Part shown: positions 50,437-59,715 of the stretch, one piece after another
Layout: each line of letters starts with the position of its first letter
How positions within the stretch are numbered: position 1 is the first letter of the stretch
NCBI RefSeq assembly: GCF_031846525.1
Contig: NZ_JAVRHM010000014.1
Location: 62,001-126,000, forward strand
DNA: 64,000 nt
Direction of reading: 5' to 3'
From: Autumnicola patrickiae
GTDB taxonomy: Bacteria > Bacteroidota > Bacteroidia > Flavobacteriales > Flavobacteriaceae
The notes under the pieces: model-generated
Told to the model about the DNA's origin: nothing
Databases searched by the model: none
What the model saw: the letters and a program-made list of their open reading frames with translations, nothing else
Translations under genes and position numbers: made by a program

Positions 50437-52269
50437 ATGGAGCATTTTGTAGTATCAGCCAGGAAATACCGGCCTCAAACCTTTAAGGATGTTGTGGGCC
50501 AGCAGGCCATTACCAACACTTTGTCCAATGCTATACAACACAACCATCTTGCGCAGGCATTGCTTTTTACCGGTCCCCGTGGCGTGGGCAAGACCACCTG
50601 TGCCCGGATTTTGGCAAAAATGATCAACCAGGATGAAAACCATGCTCCAGATGAGGATTTTGCTTTCAACATTTTCGAGCTGGATGCCGCCTCCAACAAC
50701 TCTGTAGACGATATTCGTAATTTAATAGACCAGGTTAGGATTCCGCCGCAGGTTGGAAATTATAAAGTCTATATTATTGACGAGGTGCACATGCTTTCTG
50801 CTTCGGCTTTTAATGCTTTCCTTAAAACTTTGGAAGAACCTCCGAAACATGCAATTTTTATACTTGCTACTACAGAAAAGCACAAAATAATTCCTACGAT
50901 TCTTTCCCGGTGTCAGATTTTCGACTTTAAGAGGATTGGAGTTACCGACGCTAAAAATTATCTCGCTTATATTGCTGAACAGGAAGGCGTGGTTGCCGAT
51001 GAAGATGCGCTGCAAATTATTGCTCAGAAAGCAGATGGAGCAATGCGGGATGCGCTCTCCATCTATGACCGTGTAGTAAGTTTTAGCGGAAAAGAACTTA
51101 CCCGGCAGGCCGTAACAGAGAACCTGAACGTGCTGGATTACGACACGTATATGAAGGTGACAGACCTTATCCTGGAAAATAATATTCCCGGGCTACTGGT
51201 CGCTTATAATGAGATTTTATCCAGTGGGTTTGACGGCCATCACTTCATTGCAGGGCTCGCTTCCCATTTCAGGGACTTGCTTGTTTGCAAAGATCAGAAA
51301 ACAATTTCGCTGCTGGAAGTCGGGGAACAGACAAAAACAAAATATTTCGAGCAATCACAAAAAACTTCCCTTCAGTTTTTACTGGAAGGGATAAACCTCG
51401 CAAACGACTGCGATTTAAAGTACAAAAGCAGCCGAAACCAGCGTCTTCTGGTGGAATTATGCCTTATGCAGCTCGCCTCTATCACTTTTGATGGAGAAAA
51501 AAAAAAGTCTGAACGGCGTATAATTCCTGCAACTCATTTTGAAAACGCACCTTCTCCCCTTTCTTCAGAAGAAAGGAATCTTATTCAAAATAACGAGTAT
51601 GCGTCAAATGATGCTGTAGCCCCCAAAGAATCGCAGCTCCCGTCAGGCAAAAACAAAACCGAAAACGGAGCTTGTGAACCTGTAAAAGAGAATCCGGAGT
51701 ACTATTCAGATCAAAGTCCTGCAGAAGAACCCGAGCAGAAGAAGCCTGCTATGTCGCCTCCTGTCGCTGCAAAAACTAATGCAGAGCCGGTAAATGACCC
51801 TTCTATAAAAAAAGAAAAAGTATCGGGACTATCATTAAAAAGTATCCGGGCCAAAAAAGAAATTGCAGCCAAACAGCAGGCAAATGTTCCTGCCGAGAAG
51901 GAAATGACGAGCGGATTTTCTGAAACTCAGCTGCAAATGGCCTGGAACGAGTATGTGCAAAGACTGAAGAAAAGCGGAGAAAAAATTCTTGCTTCAATTC
52001 TAGAAACAGATCTGCCCAAACTGAAGGAAAAAGAGATTATCATTGAGCTTCCTGCCGAAACCATGAAGATTGACCTGGAAAGAGCTCAAAATAAATTGAT
52101 GGGATTTTTGAAGAACAAGCTCCATAATTCCCAAATATCGCTCACTATTTTGGTTAACGAAAGCACTGCCAAGAAATTCGCTTTTACACCTATGGAAAAA
52201 TATAATAAGCTGAAGGAAAAAAATCCTTTAATTGACAAACTGAGATCAACTTTTGATTTAGATGTATAA
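50437..52269 (+). CDS. dnaX: DNA polymerase III subunit gamma/tau
   Basis: 610 residues from the ATG at 50437. Clamp-loader ATPase: SARKYRPQTFKDVVGQQAITNTL, Walker A GPRGVGKTT, Walker B VYIIDEVHMLS, LKTLEEPPKHAIFILATTEKHKI and sensor residues in PTILSRCQIFDF. The cysteine zinc module usually found after Walker A is missing: the stretch after CARILAKMINQDEN has no further Cys. Residues about 350-490 are a low-complexity Glu/Pro/Lys/Ser linker, and the C-terminal 120 residues form the tau-type domain. TATATTTG at 50412-50419 is a probable -7 box. Confidence 0.96.
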   Translation: MEHFVVSARKYRPQTFKDVVGQQAITNTLSNAIQHNHLAQALLFTGPRGVGKTTCARILAKMINQDENHAPDEDFAFNIFELDAASNNSVDDIRNLIDQVRIPPQVGNYKVYIIDEVHMLSASAFNAFLKTLEEPPKHAIFILATTEKHKIIPTILSRCQIFDFKRIGVTDAKNYLAYIAEQEGVVADEDALQIIAQKADGAMRDALSIYDRVVSFSGKELTRQAVTENLNVLDYDTYMKVTDLILENNIPGLLVAYNEILSSGFDGHHFIAGLASHFRDLLVCKDQKTISLLEVGEQTKTKYFEQSQKTSLQFLLEGINLANDCDLKYKSSRNQRLLVELCLMQLASITFDGEKKKSERRIIPATHFENAPSPLSSEERNLIQNNEYASNDAVAPKESQLPSGKNKTENGACEPVKENPEYYSDQSPAEEPEQKKPAMSPPVAAKTNAEPVNDPSIKKEKVSGLSLKSIRAKKEIAAKQQANVPAEKEMTSGFSETQLQMAWNEYVQRLKKSGEKILASILETDLPKLKEKEIIIELPAETMKIDLERAQNKLMGFLKNKLHNSQISLTILVNESTAKKFAFTPMEKYNKLKEKNPLIDKLRSTFDLDV

Positions 52270-52271
52270 CT

Positions 52272-52853
52272 ATGTTAGGATTAAAATTACCAACAGATCC
52301 AAGATGGGTCGATATTGCCGAAAAAAATATAGAAGAAATTCTTGTTGACCATGCTTATTGCGAACAAAAAGCAGCATCCACAGCAATTTCTTTAATTGTT
52401 ACCTATCCTGAATATTCAGAACTTGTAACAGCAATGACTGCTTTAGCAAGGGAAGAAATGGGACATTTTAAAATGGTTCACGACAGGATCCTGAAGAGAG
52501 GACTTATAATGGGCCATGACAGAAAGGACGAATATGTGATTCAACTGCGGAGTTTTTTTCCCAAAGGAGGAAGCCGTGCAACCCAACTGGTACACAGGTT
52601 ATTAATTGCAGGTTTAATTGAAGCCAGAAGTTGCGAACGTTTCCGGTTGCTTTCAGAAAAACTGGAAGACAAAGAACTTGCCGAATTTTACCGTAGCTTA
52701 ATGGTAAGTGAGGCTAACCATTACACGATGTTTCTTCAATTTGCAAGAAAATACGGGGATCGTGAAATTGTAGACCAAAAATGGCAGGATCTGCTCGAAT
52801 TTGAAGCTGAAGTAATGAAAGATCTTGGAAAAAAAGAAAGCATTCACGGGTAA
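52272..52853 (+). CDS. miaE: tRNA-(ms2io6A)-hydroxylase
   Basis: 193 residues. Ferritin-like di-iron hydroxylase of the modified base at tRNA position 37. Begins LGLKLPTDPRWVDIAEKNIEEILVDHAYCEQKAA; di-iron ligands lie in HAYCEQKAAS, REEMGHF, GLIEARSCERF and SEANHY. Two bases after dnaX, probably co-transcribed. Confidence 0.92.
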   Translation: MLGLKLPTDPRWVDIAEKNIEEILVDHAYCEQKAASTAISLIVTYPEYSELVTAMTALAREEMGHFKMVHDRILKRGLIMGHDRKDEYVIQLRSFFPKGGSRATQLVHRLLIAGLIEARSCERFRLLSEKLEDKELAEFYRSLMVSEANHYTMFLQFARKYGDREIVDQKWQDLLEFEAEVMKDLGKKESIHG

Positions 52854-52892
52854 TCTTATAAAACTTTTCGTTCCCCAGTATAAAGGAGCTTC

Positions 52893-52915
52893 AAAAATTG
52901 CAATTTTCGATCTCC
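52893..52915. repeat. Short intergenic palindrome (AAATGGCAAT family)
   Basis: AAAAATTGCAATTTTCGATC in the 241-base gap between miaE and ppx; no gene is seen in that gap. Confidence 0.55.
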
Positions 52916-53044
52916 AGGTAATTTATAGGCACAAATTGGGTTTTTCCCGCTGATTATCGCTGCCAGAAATCCGAAAAAAAATTATAAATTATAGCTGATT
53001 ACAAGTAAATATCAAGGTTTTTATTGCCGACTGCTTCAGTATAT

Positions 53045-53066
53045 CGAAAATTGGCAAATTCGTACC
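53045..53066. repeat. Short intergenic palindrome (AAATGGCAAT family), inverted copy
   Basis: CGAAAATTGGCAAATTCGTA, 130 bases from the previous copy in the same gap. Confidence 0.5.
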
Positions 53067-53094
53067 TTCTCTTGATTTTGATTCCTTACAACAA

Positions 53095-53988
53095 CTAACT
53101 CTGATTCTCATTATATAACGATTTAATGATCCCATCAGAAAGACCAATTTTTGGAACATAAATCTGATTTGCTTTAGCCCATCTCATAGAATTTACATAA
53201 ATCTTGGATGCAGGAATGATAACATCTGCCCTATCGCTTTTAAGATCCAGCTCTGTAATCCTTTCTTCGTAGGTGTAAGAGTTGATCAATTCATCATATT
53301 TCTTCAGATAAGCCAGACTTAAAGGTTTACCTTCTTTCTTTCCACTGGTCTTAAAGATGTTGTTTATGTTACCGCCGGAGCCAATAAGATCTATATCATT
53401 AAATCCTTTTGTAGTGTCCTTCACCCAGCTTTCCATTTCTTTCCAGGTACTGTTTTTCACCAAATCGTTTAGCAACCTAACTGTACCGACTTTAAAGGAT
53501 TTTGAAGCCACAGTCTTGCCGTTACTGTAGAGAGTATACTCAGTACTACCTCCACCAACATCTACATAAAGATAATTACAGTCATTTTGAATAAGCGCAT
53601 GCAAATCTGTAGCTGCAATAATGGCTGCTTCGTGATTTCCATCTATTATTTCTATGTCCACACCTGTCTTTTCCCGGATCATTTCAGTTACTTTCTCTCC
53701 ATTTTCCGCTTCTCTCATTGCTGAAGTCGCACAGGCTTTGTACTTCTCCACGCCATGGGATTTCATCAAAAGATCAAAAGCCTCCATAGTATCCAACATG
53801 CGGGAGATATTCCTTTCCGAAATATTTTTCTTCAGAAAAACATCAGCTCCCAAGCGGATTGGTACCCGCACGAGGGAAGTTTTTCTAAAATTTGCCTCCT
53901 GTCCTTCTCTCTCTGTAATAGTTGATATCAATAACCTTACGGCATTGGAGCCAATATCTATTGCTGCGTAGTTTTTTTGTGTAATCAC
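53095..53988 (-). CDS. ppx: Exopolyphosphatase (Ppx/GppA family)
   Basis: 297 residues, single actin-like ATPase-fold module: AAIDIGSNAVRLLI, ACATSAMREAENGEKV, IIDGNHEAAII, YLYVDVGGGSTEYTLY and DLIGSGGNINNIF. It hydrolyses polyphosphate from the end, or pppGpp. It is of the short form without the C-terminal HD-like domain of E. coli Ppx. It overlaps the ppk1 stop by four bases, last gene of the operon. Confidence 0.9.
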   Translation of the reverse strand: MITQKNYAAIDIGSNAVRLLISTITEREGQEANFRKTSLVRVPIRLGADVFLKKNISERNISRMLDTMEAFDLLMKSHGVEKYKACATSAMREAENGEKVTEMIREKTGVDIEIIDGNHEAAIIAATDLHALIQNDCNYLYVDVGGGSTEYTLYSNGKTVASKSFKVGTVRLLNDLVKNSTWKEMESWVKDTTKGFNDIDLIGSGGNINNIFKTSGKKEGKPLSLAYLKKYDELINSYTYEERITELDLKSDRADVIIPASKIYVNSMRWAKANQIYVPKIGLSDGIIKSLYNENQS

Positions 53989-56087
53989 CCTGTTATTGTT
54001 TCAATTTTTTTTAAATAATAATCATATAGTGCGAACTGGGAACGCAAAGGAGGCTTCTCATCCTTTCTCCGCTTGTTAGTTTGTTCCCCGTCAAAAATCC
54101 TCGCTTTTACATTATCCTTCCAGCTTATTTCAAAAGTTTCCAGGATCTCCTTCTTAATATCCTCATCGTAAATAGGACAGGAAATCTCCACCCTTTGATC
54201 CATATTTCTCGTCATCCAATCTGCTGAAGAAATATAAACCTTTGGATTTCCGGAATTTTCAAAAATGTATAACCGGGGATGTTCTAAAAATTTATCCACT
54301 ATACTTATAGCTTCAATATTTTCACTCATTCCTTTCACTCCTGGAATTAAACAGCAGATTCCGCGAACTATAAGTTTAATTTTAACCCCGGCGGAACTGG
54401 CCTGATATAGCTTATCGATCATTTTGTAATCTGAAAGACTGTTAAGCTTCAGTTTTATTTCAGCATAAACACCTTTTTTAGCTGCGTCTATTTCTCTTTG
54501 AATAAGTCCCATTAGAGCCGTTCGTGTATAATGTGGAGAAACTAAAAGATGCTTGTATTTATTAACTTTATAATTGGTTTCGAAAAAGTCGAAAACCTTA
54601 TTTACCTCTTTCAGAATTTCGGGATCTGCAGTAAAGAGTGTATAATCCGTGTAGACCCTTGAAGTGGATTCATTAAAATTTCCGGTACTTAAAAATCCGT
54701 AACGGCGTGTCTTCCCTTCCTCTTCCCTTTCTATAACACAGGCTTTACAATGTACTTTAAGACCCGGAACACCAAAAATGAGGTTTACACCTTCCTGCTG
54801 CATTTGCTCTGCATAACGTATGTTTGCCACTTCGTCGAATCTGGCTCTTAATTCTATTTGTACTGTTACTTTTTTCCCATTTTTTACCGCATTTATCAAG
54901 GAGCTCGCGATATGGGAAATTTTCGCCAGCCTGTAAATGGTAATTTTTATGGTTTTTACCTTAGGATCTAACGCTGCTTCCCTTAAAAATTTAACCGTAT
55001 AGGAAAAGGTCTGGTAAGGTGTATATAAGAGAAAATCTTTTTCAGCAATACCCGAAAGAAGACTCGCTTGTAATATAAGTCCGGGAATAGGAAGGGGATC
55101 ACGTACTTCGTAGTATAATTCTCTGGGGCCTAAACTGGGAAAATTCATGTAATCTCTCCTGTTGTGGTATCTCCCGCCGGGAATAATACTATCTGTAGAA
55201 TCAATTCCCATTTTATTCATAAGGTAAGTAAGGGTATCTTCGTCAATGTTCATATCGTAAACAAAACGTACAGGATCTCCCTTAATTCTATCCTTAACAC
55301 TGCTAGAAATTTTGTCTATAAAACTTTTACTCAAGTCACTTTCAATATCCAACTCAGCATCCCTTGTTATTTTGATCATATGAGCTGTAATACTCTCATA
55401 GTCGAAAATATTAAAAATCCGGTTCAGATTAAATCTTATAAGATCGTCGAGCAATATGATATATTGCTTGCCTTCCTCCTCAGGAAGTACCACAAAACGT
55501 TCAATACTCTTTGGAATTTCAATGAGAATGTATTTCTTTTCCTTAACCGAACGATCGATAAGCTGAGTAATTCCGTGCTTTGGCACCTCTTCTTCCATCA
55601 CCATTTTCACCGCCAGATAAGCCGCACTATCCTTTAAACTCGGTATTTCCGGAAGATCATTTAGAATGATTGTAACCAATGCCGGACTCACTTTTGAAAG
55701 AAAGAATTCTTTAATAAATTCCTCCTGAGATTCTGAAACCTCATTTTCCTTAATAATATTTATATTATGCTGTCTAAGCCGTGTCTGGATATCATCAAGA
55801 ATTTTTAAACTCTCTGATTGTTGGCGGATAACTATTTCGGTAATTTTTTCCAGCAACTTACTTGCCTTTATCCCTCCAAGAGCACTTTTACCTGCTTTCC
55901 CTGCCAGGTCAATTCGTTTGACAGTAGCGTATCTTACTTTAAAAAATTCATCCAGGTTATTCGAAAATATTCCTAAAAACCGAAGTCTTTCTATCAGTGG
56001 AACTGTCTCGTCTTCAGCTTCCTGAAGCACTCTTGAGTTGAATTGTAACCAGCTAAGCTCCCTGTTAATATATCTCTTATTCAACAT
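53985..56087 (-). CDS. ppk1: Polyphosphate kinase 1
   Basis: 700 residues. N-terminal RYINRELSWLQFNSRVLQEA, head domain, then the two phospholipase-D-like catalytic domains: GLKVHCKACVIER with the phosphorylated His, RRYGFLSTGNFNESTSRVYTDYTLF, and EHPRLYIFENSGNPKVYISSADWMTRNMDQRVE. The conserved loop reads ICCLIPGVKG (Ile for the more usual Arg). It makes polyphosphate from ATP. Overlaps ppx, three bases after sixA-like. Confidence 0.96.
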   Translation of the reverse strand: MLNKRYINRELSWLQFNSRVLQEAEDETVPLIERLRFLGIFSNNLDEFFKVRYATVKRIDLAGKAGKSALGGIKASKLLEKITEIVIRQQSESLKILDDIQTRLRQHNINIIKENEVSESQEEFIKEFFLSKVSPALVTIILNDLPEIPSLKDSAAYLAVKMVMEEEVPKHGITQLIDRSVKEKKYILIEIPKSIERFVVLPEEEGKQYIILLDDLIRFNLNRIFNIFDYESITAHMIKITRDAELDIESDLSKSFIDKISSSVKDRIKGDPVRFVYDMNIDEDTLTYLMNKMGIDSTDSIIPGGRYHNRRDYMNFPSLGPRELYYEVRDPLPIPGLILQASLLSGIAEKDFLLYTPYQTFSYTVKFLREAALDPKVKTIKITIYRLAKISHIASSLINAVKNGKKVTVQIELRARFDEVANIRYAEQMQQEGVNLIFGVPGLKVHCKACVIEREEEGKTRRYGFLSTGNFNESTSRVYTDYTLFTADPEILKEVNKVFDFFETNYKVNKYKHLLVSPHYTRTALMGLIQREIDAAKKGVYAEIKLKLNSLSDYKMIDKLYQASSAGVKIKLIVRGICCLIPGVKGMSENIEAISIVDKFLEHPRLYIFENSGNPKVYISSADWMTRNMDQRVEISCPIYDEDIKKEILETFEISWKDNVKARIFDGEQTNKRRKDEKPPLRSQFALYDYYLKKIETITG

Positions 56088-56090
56088 AAA

Positions 56091-56576
56091 TTATCTTAAA
56101 TTCTTAGGAATTAAAGTTATAATGGTTTTTCCGTCTTTAATGTTTTTCCATTCATGATTTTCAAAATCTATAACGCAAAGTCCGGTTGTAGGAAGGTTCT
56201 CCAGGTTTTTATCACCCAAGGTATTTACCGTATTGGTCATAGCAGGATTATGACCAAAGACCATTAATTTATCCACCGTATCTGGACAGGACTTTATAAT
56301 TTCCATGAGCTCTTTAGCATCAAAAGTGTAAAGATCCTGCCGGACCAAAAAATTTTCATCTGATATTTCCAGAGTATCTTTAAACATCTTCGCTGTCTCC
56401 AGTGCCCGCACTGCCGGGCTACTCCAAACCTTAACGGGAGGTGAATAGAATTCTTTAAAAGTTTTTGAAACCTTATTTCCATCTCTATAACCCCTTTTCT
56501 TTAAAGGTCTCTCGTGATCGGGAAGGTCTTGTTTCCAGGATGATTTACCGTGTCTTACCAAAATTAATCTCTTCAT
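56091..56576 (-). CDS. Histidine phosphatase family protein (SixA-like)
   Basis: 161 residues. LILVRHGKSSWKQDLPDHERPLKKRG carries the RHG catalytic His; SSPAVRALETAKMF and VFGHNPAMTNTVN (second His) complete the site. SixA-type enzymes remove phosphate from phosphohistidine proteins. Here it lies between pdxH and ppk1, spaced two and three bases, in one operon. Confidence 0.9.
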   Translation of the reverse strand: MKRLILVRHGKSSWKQDLPDHERPLKKRGYRDGNKVSKTFKEFYSPPVKVWSSPAVRALETAKMFKDTLEISDENFLVRQDLYTFDAKELMEIIKSCPDTVDKLMVFGHNPAMTNTVNTLGDKNLENLPTTGLCVIDFENHEWKNIKDGKTIITLIPKNLR

Positions 56577-56578
56577 AA

Positions 56579-57223
56579 CTATGGTGCTAAACGTTCAACC
56601 TTCCATTTTTCTTCTATTTTAGAAAATAATATTCTATCGTGTAGGCGATTCTTCCTACCCTGCCAAAACTCGTAGCTTTCAGGAGAAACATTATAACCTC
56701 CCCATTCTTCGGGTTTTGGAATTGTTTGTCCCTCAAATTGTCTGGTAAGATTTTCTATCTTTTCTTCAAGTTCTTCCCTAGATGATATTTGCTCACTTTG
56801 GTTGGAAGCTAAAGCACCTAATTGACTACCCCTGGGCCTGGAATAAAAATATTTAGAAGAATCCTCTTCTGTAGTTTTTGTTGCAACACCTTTAATAATT
56901 ACCTGCCGCTCCAGATTCGGCCAGAAAAAAGAAAGGCAAACATTTGGATTTTCCTGAATAGCAATTCCCTTTTCAGATTTATAATTAGTGTAAAAAGTAA
57001 ATCCGTTTTCGTTATACTTTTTTAACAGGACAATTCGATTTTTTGGAAATCCATCCTTTCCAATTGTTGATAAGTTCATGGCATTTGCTTCATCTACCCT
57101 ATCATCTTTTTCTGCCTCCACAAACCATTCTTCAAATAACAAAATTGGGGAAACCGGAATAACGGTATCTGAGAGTTCAAACTTTTCATAAGATTTTCTG
57201 TAATCCTGAAGGTCTTTTTCCAT
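56579..57223 (-). CDS. pdxH: Pyridoxamine 5'-phosphate oxidase
   Basis: 214 residues. FMN-dependent oxidase that makes pyridoxal phosphate: NAMNLSTIGKDGFPKNRIVLLK, GFTFYTNYKSEKGIAI, RQVIIKGVATKTTEEDSSKYFYSRPRGSQLGA and the C-terminal signature EFWQGRKNRLHDRILF...WKVERLAP. Complete and typical length. First gene of the ppk1 operon, a link that could be incidental. The 293-base gap upstream (57224-57516) contains no gene that I can see. Confidence 0.96.
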   Translation of the reverse strand: MEKDLQDYRKSYEKFELSDTVIPVSPILLFEEWFVEAEKDDRVDEANAMNLSTIGKDGFPKNRIVLLKKYNENGFTFYTNYKSEKGIAIQENPNVCLSFFWPNLERQVIIKGVATKTTEEDSSKYFYSRPRGSQLGALASNQSEQISSREELEEKIENLTRQFEGQTIPKPEEWGGYNVSPESYEFWQGRKNRLHDRILFSKIEEKWKVERLAP

Positions 57224-57516
57224 CTTAAAAGCTTTTCTGCAATTTAAGGGTTTTGCGGCGAAGTAAAAATTGGAATAAGAAACTTTAATACATATTATTT
57301 ACCATCAAAAGCTACACAAAAGACGTCGGTTGAACCTAAATAAAAGTTAAAGATTAGCCTTTCATCGAGACAAATTTACCTTACATCTATAAGACCTACG
57401 GCATTGGCAATTAAACAGTTTTTTATACTTAAATTAGCACTAATCTTAGTTCTTCCCCGGAATTTAAGAGCGCTTAACCTACTACTTAAAATGTTTTATA
57501 CAAAAAAAGTAGTACA

Positions 57517-58002
57517 ATGTCCAGAAATAAATACGGTAAAAAATCAAGGAATAACTTTTTCAACCTTCTCTTATTAATTTCAATTGTAGGAATTACTGCC
57601 AGTTGTTCTGTTCCTGCTATGACAAATCCAGATAGTTATCAAAGAAAACATGAAGTTTTCGCTGTCGATTTTAATCCATCAAACCTAAATAATATAGAAA
57701 TTTCTAAGATGGATGAGGGTACCTGGATAGAAATGGGTCAAGTTAAAAATGGTCAAAATTCCAAGTATTCCATTAGTATTGAAGATGACCACCTAATAGT
57801 GACTGCCAATGAAACTCCAATGGATGTTCCTAATTATAAAACCTGGCTTAATTATGCCATGGAAGAACTAGGTTATACCACAAGTTCACCTTATGATGTT
57901 TTCGATACTGTAGAAGAAGGTTGGATTTATTCAATTGATTTAGAAGAATTCCCTCTTGTGGAAGCAGAAGAACATCGCATGATAATGTACGAGAACAAAT
58001 AA
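57517..58002 (+). CDS. Putative lipoprotein, unknown
   Basis: 161 residues. Basic N-terminus (MSRNKYGKKSRNNFFN), hydrophobic stretch and lipobox ITASC at about residue 29, so a lipoprotein is likely. The mature part is acidic (NNIEISKMDEGTWIEMGQVKNG). No family recognised. Single gene on the plus strand between minus-strand operons. Confidence 0.65.
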   Translation: MSRNKYGKKSRNNFFNLLLLISIVGITASCSVPAMTNPDSYQRKHEVFAVDFNPSNLNNIEISKMDEGTWIEMGQVKNGQNSKYSISIEDDHLIVTANETPMDVPNYKTWLNYAMEELGYTTSSPYDVFDTVEEGWIYSIDLEEFPLVEAEEHRMIMYENK

Positions 58003-58041
58003 ATGTCGTCTAAACTGTAATATTTTTTCACTTAAAATTGA

Positions 58042-58073
58042 CAAAAAAAAAGCCTGGTTTCTAACCCAGGCTT
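58042..58073 (-). terminator. Terminator of the CAP-domain gene
   Basis: On the minus strand AAGCCTGG/CCAGGCTT stem with an eight-base loop, followed by nine T. It lies 23 bases after the stop at 58097. Confidence 0.88.
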
Positions 58074-58096
58074 AACTAACAACAATAAATCTACAC

Positions 58097-58603
58097 TTAT
58101 TTTTTCAAGAAAATATTTGTAAAATAATTCCTGTTTTCCACATCTTCTTTAATCGAAATCCCAAAGTGGGTGTAATCCCCCACTATATTATCTCTGTGAG
58201 CTTCACTATTTAACCAGGCTTTAAAGACCGCATCTGCAGATCGGTAACCAAAAGCCACATTTTCACTTACTGCTATGGCACCTGCTGTTTGCACGAGATT
58301 ACTGAATCTGTCTGGAAAATGGTCATGGCTAACTTCGCCAACTTCTATCATATAATCTGTATGATCCTCAGCTTGCTGGGAAGCTTCAGTAAGAGGCACT
58401 AATTTCTCCAGCCCCAACTCTAATCTATAAATATTTATTTTGTCCAGAACTTCCAACTCAATTTCCGTATAAACAATCTCCTCCAAATCCTGTGATACCG
58501 GATCGTAACCTTCTACATCTTCTTCCAAAGTATCCTTACTGCAAGACACAATAGTCATAGCGCAAAAGAATAAAAATAAAAATTTAAATATAATTTTCTT
58601 CAT
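58097..58603 (-). CDS. CAP/SCP-domain lipoprotein
   Basis: 168 residues. Signal with lipobox TIVSC (Cys at about residue 21), an acidic linker, then a CAP domain: LDKINIYRLELGLEKLVPL, AEDHTDYMIEVGEVSHDHF (conserved His), SENVAFGYRSADAVFKAWLNSEAHRDNIV (second His and Glu) and THFGISIKE. Bacterial CAP proteins are secreted and of mostly unknown action. Typical length. Confidence 0.85.
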   Translation of the reverse strand: MKKIIFKFLFLFFCAMTIVSCSKDTLEEDVEGYDPVSQDLEEIVYTEIELEVLDKINIYRLELGLEKLVPLTEASQQAEDHTDYMIEVGEVSHDHFPDRFSNLVQTAGAIAVSENVAFGYRSADAVFKAWLNSEAHRDNIVGDYTHFGISIKEDVENRNYFTNIFLKK

Positions 58604-58772
58604 GGCTCCTTCCTCAATTAAAAGGTAAAAGTACTAATAATATCGGTAAAATACATAATAACCACAAAATACTATCATTGTCTGTTAATATTTCTACTAT
58701 AATGAAAGAAGAAACCTACAATAAGCGTGAGAAGCTACTGCTAGAATATTTAAGAAAGAAGAATTAAAATAT

Positions 58773-59684
58773 TTATTCAAACAGGAATATCTTACCATCA
58801 TCTGAAAGCTCACAATTGGGAAAAATCTCTGATGCTTCTTCCCTAAATTTATCAAGATCAGGATAACGGGTTGAGTAATGCCCAAGAAGAAGTTTGGAAA
58901 CCTGTGCTTCTTTTGCTATAGTAGCAGCTTGTTTGGCTGTAGAATGTTTTGTAGGTGCCGCAAGCTCGTGCTTATCCTCTAGAAAAGTAGATTCATGGTA
59001 AAGCACTGTAGACCCTTTTATTTGTGGGATAATCTCAGGGTAAAAAACCGTATCGCTGCAATAAGCATAACTTTTAGGTGCTGCCGGATCTGTCGTGACT
59101 TCTTCATTTTTAATAAGTTCCCCTTCTTCAGATATTACATCTTTCCCTTTTTTCAGGCTGTTGTACAGACTTACATCAATATTAAGACTCTCTGCTCTAC
59201 CAATAATTAGTTTCCTATCTCCCGGTTTCTCTTTAAAAAGAAAACCGTTTGTATAAATTCTATGATTTAATGGAATAGTTTCCACAGAAACTTTGGAATC
59301 TTCATACAGGACTTCAGGAGATTTACTTTCCAGCTCATGAAAGTAAAGCGAATAATTTGTCCAGGAGTTTGAAAGTTTTAACTGAAGGGTAATTATTTCC
59401 TTAATTCCCTTTGGACCATACACGTGAAGGTCTGTTTCCCGGTTCAAAAGGCGAAAAGTAGAGATTAAGCCTACCAGACCAAAGCAGTGATCTCCATGAA
59501 GATGGGAAATAAATATGTGCTGAATCTTAGAAAATTTAATCTTATTCTTTCTCAGTTGCACCTGGGTACCCTCCCCACAATCAATTAAAAAAAGATGATT
59601 TTTAATTTCTAAAACCTGAGAAGTTGGATTGGTAAAGGTTCGTGGAGTGGCAGCATAGCATCCCAGAATAGTAAGTTTCATCAT
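58773..59684 (-). CDS. rnz: Ribonuclease Z
   Basis: 303 residues, metallo-beta-lactamase fold that removes tRNA 3' trailers. FLIDCGEGTQVQLRK, zinc motif SHLHGDHCFGLVGLIST, exosite-like arm (residues ~150-190), CSDTVFYPE, HESTFLEDKHELAAPTKHSTAKQAA and LLGHYSTRYPD. Short (single-domain) form. 31 bases after the STAS-like gene in the pyr operon. Confidence 0.94.
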   Translation of the reverse strand: MMKLTILGCYAATPRTFTNPTSQVLEIKNHLFLIDCGEGTQVQLRKNKIKFSKIQHIFISHLHGDHCFGLVGLISTFRLLNRETDLHVYGPKGIKEIITLQLKLSNSWTNYSLYFHELESKSPEVLYEDSKVSVETIPLNHRIYTNGFLFKEKPGDRKLIIGRAESLNIDVSLYNSLKKGKDVISEEGELIKNEEVTTDPAAPKSYAYCSDTVFYPEIIPQIKGSTVLYHESTFLEDKHELAAPTKHSTAKQAATIAKEAQVSKLLLGHYSTRYPDLDKFREEASEIFPNCELSDDGKIFLFE

Positions 59685-59715
59685 AATATAAATCCATACA
59701 TCTTAACAGAATGTC

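Noticed and set aside
55164..55637. 157-codon plus-strand frame in ppk1
   Set aside because: Shadow of ppk1; no recognisable domain.
58700..58765. 21-codon ORF starting MKEETYNKREKLLLEYLRKKN on the plus strand
   Set aside because: Too short to support; highly charged, no neighbour coupling, lies between two minus-strand genes.
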